Part shown: positions 60,414 to 64,000 of the stretch, one piece after another | Layout: the number at the start of each line of letters is the position of its first letter | How positions within the stretch are numbered: the stretch's first letter is position 1 | NCBI RefSeq assembly: GCF_008932115.1 | Contig: NZ_CP044543.1 | Span: 3,850,501 to 3,914,500 of the forward strand | Length of the DNA: 64,000 bases | Direction of reading: 5' to 3' | From: Bradyrhizobium betae | GTDB taxonomy: Bacteria; Pseudomonadota; Alphaproteobacteria; Rhizobiales; Xanthobacteraceae | Position numbers and translations under genes: made by a program | The notes under the pieces: model-generated | The model's input: the letters and a program-made list of their open reading frames with translations, nothing else | What the model was told of the DNA's origin: nothing | The model's database searches: none

Positions 60414-62630
60414 GTGAAGTTGGGTTTGGGGTCTCGAAAGACAAAAAAGCGAAAGCAGAACGTGCTTGCGAAGGCTGGCCGACAGCCGCGCAAGCCGCGA
60501 TTCGCGCGCGCACCTCATCGGCCCGTTGAAGATCAGGCGCTGGTGAAAAGCCGCGCGGAAGCCGAAGCGGCCATCGCCGAGGCGCGCAAATCGCATGAGC
60601 GGCTGCGTCAGGCCGTCGACCTGCTGCCGCAGGGCATCGTGATCCTCGATCCCGAAGGCCGCTACGTTCTCTGGAACAAGCAATATTCCGAGATCTACAG
60701 CAAGACCGCCGATCTCTTCAAGGAAGGCGCGCGGCTGGAGGACACGCTGCGCGTCGGCGTTGCCCGCGGCGACTATCCGGATGCCGCCGGCCACGAGGAC
60801 GAGTGGATCGCGCAGCGGTTGAAGAAGCTCTACGAGCCCGGCAAGCGGCATGAGCAGACGCTGTCGGACGGCCGTGTCATCCTGATCGAGGAGCGCCGCA
60901 CCGATGACGGCGGCGTGGTCGGCCTGCGTGTCGACATCACCGAGCTGAAGCAGCGCGAGGCCTCGTTCCGGCTGCTGTTCGACGGCAATCCCGTGCCCAT
61001 GATCGTCTGCGCGCTGGACGACGAGCGCATCCTCGGCGTCAACGACGCCGCGGTCGCCCATTACGGCTATAGCCGCGCCGAGTTCGAGCGGCTGAAGATC
61101 CGCTCCCTGCAGGCGTTCGACAGCGAGCCGCCCTGGACCATCGATCGGTCCAGCGACGAGCAGGCGGCGCGCACCTGGAAGCACGTCAAGGCGGACGGCG
61201 CGCTGATCGATCTTGCGATCTATTCGCGCGAATTGACCTATGCCGAGCGGCCGGCGGTGCTGCTCGCGCTGATGGACATCACCGAGCGCAAGCGCGCCGA
61301 GGCGCGGCTCGCCTTCATGGCCCAGCATGATGGGCTCACCGGCCTGCCCAACCGCAATCTGCTGCGCCAGCAGGTCGACGAGATGCTGCAGTACATGCGG
61401 CGCAGCTCCGACAAGGTCGCGCTGCTGATGCTGGGGCTGGACAATTTCAAGGCGGTCAACGACACGCTCGGCCATGCGGTCGGCGACAAGCTGCTCCGCG
61501 GCGTCGCCAAGCGGCTGCGCTCGACCCTGCGCGAGGAGGACGCGCTGGCGCGGCTGAACTCCGACGAGTTCGCCATCGTGCAAAGCGGCCTGACCCGGCC
61601 CGAAGACGCGGTGATCCTCGCCAAGCGCCTGCTGGAAGCCATCGCCGATCCCTATCTGCTCGACGGCCATTCCGTGGTGATCGGCGCCTCCATCGGCATC
61701 GCGATGGCCCCCGGCGACGGCGACGATTCCGAAAAGCTGCTCAAGAGCGCCGACATGGCGCTGTCGCGCGCCAAGGCCGATGCGCGCGGCACCTTCGCCT
61801 TCTTCGAGGCCGCGCTCGATGCAAAAGCGCAGAGCCGCCGCAAGATCGAGGTCGAGCTGCGTGACGCCATCCAGAACGACGTGCTCCGCCCGTATTACCA
61901 GCCGCTGATCGACCTTACGAGCGGGCGCATCACCGGCTTCGAGGCGCTGGTGCGCTGGCCGCATGCCGAGCGCGGCATGGTCTCGCCGGCCGAGTTCATT
62001 CCGGTGGCCGAGGAAACCGGCCTGATCAATCCACTCGGCGGGCTGATGCTGCGCCGTGCCTGCCTCGACGCCGCGACCTGGCCGGACGACGTCCGCGTCG
62101 CCGTCCATCTGTCGCCGCTGCAGTTCCGCAGCGGCAATCTGCTCTCGGTGGTGACCGACGCGCTGAAGCATTCCGGCCTGCCGCCGCGGCGGCTCGAGCT
62201 CGAGATCACCGAGACGCTGCTGCTGGAGAAGAGCGCGCAGGTGCTGGCGACGCTGCATGCGCTGCGCGCGCTCGGCGTGCGTATCTCGATGGACGATTTC
62301 GGCACCGGCTATTCCAGCCTCAGCTATTTGCGCAGCTTCCCGTTCGACAAGATCAAGATCGACCAGTCCTTCGTGCGCGATCTCGGCGCCAACCGCGAGG
62401 CCCAGGCGATCATCCGCTCGATCGTCAGCCTCGGCAAAGGCTTGGGCGTCACCATCACCGCCGAAGGCGTCGAGACCGAGGCCGAGCTGAGCTGCCTGCG
62501 AGCCGAAGGCTGCGACGAGGGCCAGGGCTTTCTGTTCAGCAAGGCCCGGCCCAACGTCGAGATCATCAGCCTGCTGAAGGCGCAGCGCGGCATCGACGGC
62601 GATGAGGAAGACGCCGCGATGGTGGCGTGA
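60414..62630 (+). CDS. PAS-PAS-GGDEF-EAL cyclic-di-GMP protein, GGDEF degenerate
   Basis: A 738-residue cytoplasmic protein. A basic N-terminus and short coiled coil precede PAS 1 (LPQGIVILDPEGRYVLWNKQ), PAS 2 (FDGNPVPMIVCALDDERILG), a GGDEF domain (QHDGLTGLPNRNLLRQQVDE) and EAL (GFEALVRWPHAERGMVSPAE, DDFGTGYSSLSYLRSFPFDK, EGVETEAEL). The diguanylate-cyclase motif reads LNSDEF, not GGDEF, so synthesis is unlikely. The EAL motif and metal residues look intact, so it is probably a phosphodiesterase. GTG 60414 (VKLGLGSRK) has AGGA a few bases upstream. Confidence 0.88.
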   Translation: MKLGLGSRKTKKRKQNVLAKAGRQPRKPRFARAPHRPVEDQALVKSRAEAEAAIAEARKSHERLRQAVDLLPQGIVILDPEGRYVLWNKQYSEIYSKTADLFKEGARLEDTLRVGVARGDYPDAAGHEDEWIAQRLKKLYEPGKRHEQTLSDGRVILIEERRTDDGGVVGLRVDITELKQREASFRLLFDGNPVPMIVCALDDERILGVNDAAVAHYGYSRAEFERLKIRSLQAFDSEPPWTIDRSSDEQAARTWKHVKADGALIDLAIYSRELTYAERPAVLLALMDITERKRAEARLAFMAQHDGLTGLPNRNLLRQQVDEMLQYMRRSSDKVALLMLGLDNFKAVNDTLGHAVGDKLLRGVAKRLRSTLREEDALARLNSDEFAIVQSGLTRPEDAVILAKRLLEAIADPYLLDGHSVVIGASIGIAMAPGDGDDSEKLLKSADMALSRAKADARGTFAFFEAALDAKAQSRRKIEVELRDAIQNDVLRPYYQPLIDLTSGRITGFEALVRWPHAERGMVSPAEFIPVAEETGLINPLGGLMLRRACLDAATWPDDVRVAVHLSPLQFRSGNLLSVVTDALKHSGLPPRRLELEITETLLLEKSAQVLATLHALRALGVRISMDDFGTGYSSLSYLRSFPFDKIKIDQSFVRDLGANREAQAIIRSIVSLGKGLGVTITAEGVETEAELSCLRAEGCDEGQGFLFSKARPNVEIISLLKAQRGIDGDEEDAAMVA

Positions 62631-62660
62631 GGCTGCGAGCTGTCGCGATCCGAAAAGGTC

Positions 62661-62689
62661 GTCATGCCCGGGACAAGCCCGGCCATGAC
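62661..62689. repeat. Short REP-like hairpin
   Basis: GTCATGCCCGGG-ACAAG-CCCGGCCATGAC, an imperfect dyad of the kind repeated in Bradyrhizobium intergenic DNA. It lies 30 bp after the GGDEF-EAL stop and may help end its transcript. Confidence 0.7.
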
Positions 62690-62710
62690 GAAGGGTGATT
62701 GGCGGTGCCC

Positions 62711-62730
62711 CCTCCCGCAAGCGGGAGAGG
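62711..62730. terminator. Hairpin between convergent GGDEF-EAL and MCP genes
   Basis: CCTCCCGC-AA-GCGGGAGAGG forms a 7-8-bp stem, followed on the plus strand by TTTAAG. It stands between the two convergent stops (62630 and 62777) and could serve both. Confidence 0.5.
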
Positions 62731-62776
62731 TTTAAGCGAGCCCGCGGCTCGTCTGTCCTAACTCAAAGCCGAAGCC

Positions 62777-64000
62777 TTACGCCGCCCGCAGCCCCGCCAA
62801 AAACGTATCCACGCTCGTCTTCAGCGCCGATGCGTGCTGCCCGAGCTCGCCCGAGGCGACCATCACATTGCCGGCCAGGGCGCGCGATTGATCCGCGGCC
62901 TGGCTCGCGCCGGCGACATTGGCGGAGACGTCGGTGGTGCCCGCGGAGGCCTGCTGCACGCTGCGGGCGATCTCCCGCGTCGCCGAGCCCTGCTCTTCGA
63001 CCGCGGCGGCAATTGTCGTGGTGATGCCGCTGATTTCGCGGATGGTGTCGCTGATGCCCGAGATGGCGGTGACGCAATTGCCGGTCGCGACCTGGATCGC
63101 GTTGACCTGACTTGCGATCTCGTCGGTCGCCTTCGCGGTCTGGCTGGCCAGCTCCTTCACCTCGGAGGCGACGACGGCAAAGCCGCGGCCGGCCTCGCCC
63201 GCGCGCGCCGCCTCGATGGTGGCGTTGAGGGCCAGCAGATTGGTCTGGCTCGCGATCTCGCTGATCAGCCGCAGCACGTCGCCGATGCGCTCGGCGGCGC
63301 CGGCAAGGCTGGTGACCATCTCGGTGGTTTCGGCCGCCTTGACCACTGCGCCGCTCGCGACCTGGCTGGAATGGGTGACCTGACGGCCGATCTCGCTGAC
63401 CGACGAGGCCAGTTCCTCGGTCGCCGCGGCAACCGCATTCACGCTGGTCGAGGCTTCCTCGGACGCCGTCGCCGCGGCGGATGCGCGCTGCGAGGTGCCG
63501 TTGACGCTTGCAGTGATCTCGCCGGCGACGCTCTGCATGCCCTCGGTGGCCCTGGCGACCGCCGCGACCACGCCCTTGACGTCGGCCTCGAAACGGTCGG
63601 CCATCTGGCGCTGCAGCGCCTGCTTCTCGACCTCCGCCCTGGCCTTGTCGGCCTCCTGCGCCTCGCGCATCGCGACCGATTCGAGCATGTTGCGGCGGAA
63701 CATCTCGACCGCCTTGGCCATGGTGCCGAGCTCGTCCGGGCGCTCGCTGCCGGGAATGGTGACGCTGGTGTCGCCGCTGGACAGCCGGTTCATGACGGCC
63801 GTGATCGCGGTGAGCGGGCGCGACAGGCCGCGTCCGAGCAGCAGCGCCAGCACGATCGCAACGGCCAGGATCGCGACCGTGCCGAGGATCAGATTGCGCT
63901 CGGCGGTAGCGAACGCGGCCTCGTATTCCGTCGTGTCCTTGATGATCTCGAGCACGCCGACCGGCGCTCCCGCATAGTTCCTGATCGGGCCGGCGTAGAC
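62777..64000 (-). CDS. Methyl-accepting chemotaxis protein, C-terminal part (runs off the right edge)
   Basis: The frame is open to base 64000; about 407 residues are visible and the N-terminal sensor is outside. Visible parts are the end of a periplasmic or linker segment (VYAGPIRNYAGAPVGVLEII), a transmembrane helix (LILGTVAILAVAIVLALLLG), a HAMP domain (LSRPLTAITAVMNRLSSGDT) and a signalling domain with the hairpin tip LISEIASQTNLLALNATIEA and ARAGEAGRGFAVVASEVKEL. It signals to CheA/CheW. No C-terminal CheR-binding pentapeptide is seen; the end reads TFLAGLRAA. Confidence 0.92.
   Translation of the reverse strand, partial: VYAGPIRNYAGAPVGVLEIIKDTTEYEAAFATAERNLILGTVAILAVAIVLALLLGRGLSRPLTAITAVMNRLSSGDTSVTIPGSERPDELGTMAKAVEMFRRNMLESVAMREAQEADKARAEVEKQALQRQMADRFEADVKGVVAAVARATEGMQSVAGEITASVNGTSQRASAAATASEEASTSVNAVAAATEELASSVSEIGRQVTHSSQVASGAVVKAAETTEMVTSLAGAAERIGDVLRLISEIASQTNLLALNATIEAARAGEAGRGFAVVASEVKELASQTAKATDEIASQVNAIQVATGNCVTAISGISDTIREISGITTTIAAAVEEQGSATREIARSVQQASAGTTDVSANVAGASQAADQSRALAGNVMVASGELGQHASALKTSVDTFLAGLRAA

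Noticed and set aside
60405..62720. 771-residue minus-strand open frame
   Set aside because: Antisense of the PAS-GGDEF-EAL gene, with Gln/Asp-rich low-complexity content typical of such shadows.

Overview
The window suggests a Bradyrhizobium-like alphaproteobacterium (high G+C, Rhizobiales-type chromosomal genes, a C/G-rich palindromic repeat of the kind common in Bradyrhizobium). It holds the right-hand part of a large genomic island or integrative element (1 to about 49.2 kb), then ordinary chromosome (49.2-64 kb). The border is a tyrosine integrase (47785-49038) facing a radC gene whose 3' end is replaced.

Island, left to right. (i) 1-930: small HTH regulators and the start of a DUF2285 protein, the usual control block of rhizobial ICEs, with two strong operator-like palindromes. 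(ii) 1.1-22.3 kb: two mercury operons in direct orientation (merR / merT-merP-merF-merBA), each with a fused organomercurial lyase-mercuric reductase. Between them lie a stress block (NDUFS4-like protein, small heat-shock protein, KaiC-like ATPase with a frameshifted hybrid histidine kinase), DUF736, and a four-gene tyrosine-recombinase cassette headed by a perfect 50-bp palindrome and abutting the second mer operon. An IS110 transposase sits beside the first. (iii) 22.3-25.5 kb: an ArsR-SRPBCC-RibD-like operon and a GFA protein, flanked by a 43-bp imperfect direct repeat. (iv) 25.5-32 kb: the plasmid/ICE maintenance block DUF2493, Toprim, ParB, DUF932, YkvA; parB and DUF932 share a leader that can fold into two hairpins. 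(v) 32-37.5 kb: HEPN-like protein, two overlapping receiver-only proteins, a small protein, a decayed PAS gene, and an intact IS21 element with 7-bp target duplications. (vi) 37.6-47.2 kb: a defence island with Fic-GajA-GajB (Gabija) on the minus strand and, divergently, a putative zinc-finger protein and a three-gene ABC-three-component system (nuclease-like effector, middle component, DUF3732 ATPase). A repeated GCTTAAATA motif lies between the two sets. (vii) 47.4-49.1 kb: a nuclease homologue translationally coupled to the integrase.

Chromosome: truncated radC, a secreted glucosaminidase-like protein, map, an MscS channel, a CvrA/NhaP2 antiporter, modABC, an exported hypothetical, mepA, a PAS-GGDEF-EAL protein with a degenerate GGDEF site, and the C-terminal part of a chemotaxis receptor running off the right edge.

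Most interesting: the defence pair sharing one regulatory region, the recombinase cassette with its palindrome, and the shared structured leader of parB and DUF932. No rRNA, tRNA or CRISPR array was seen.
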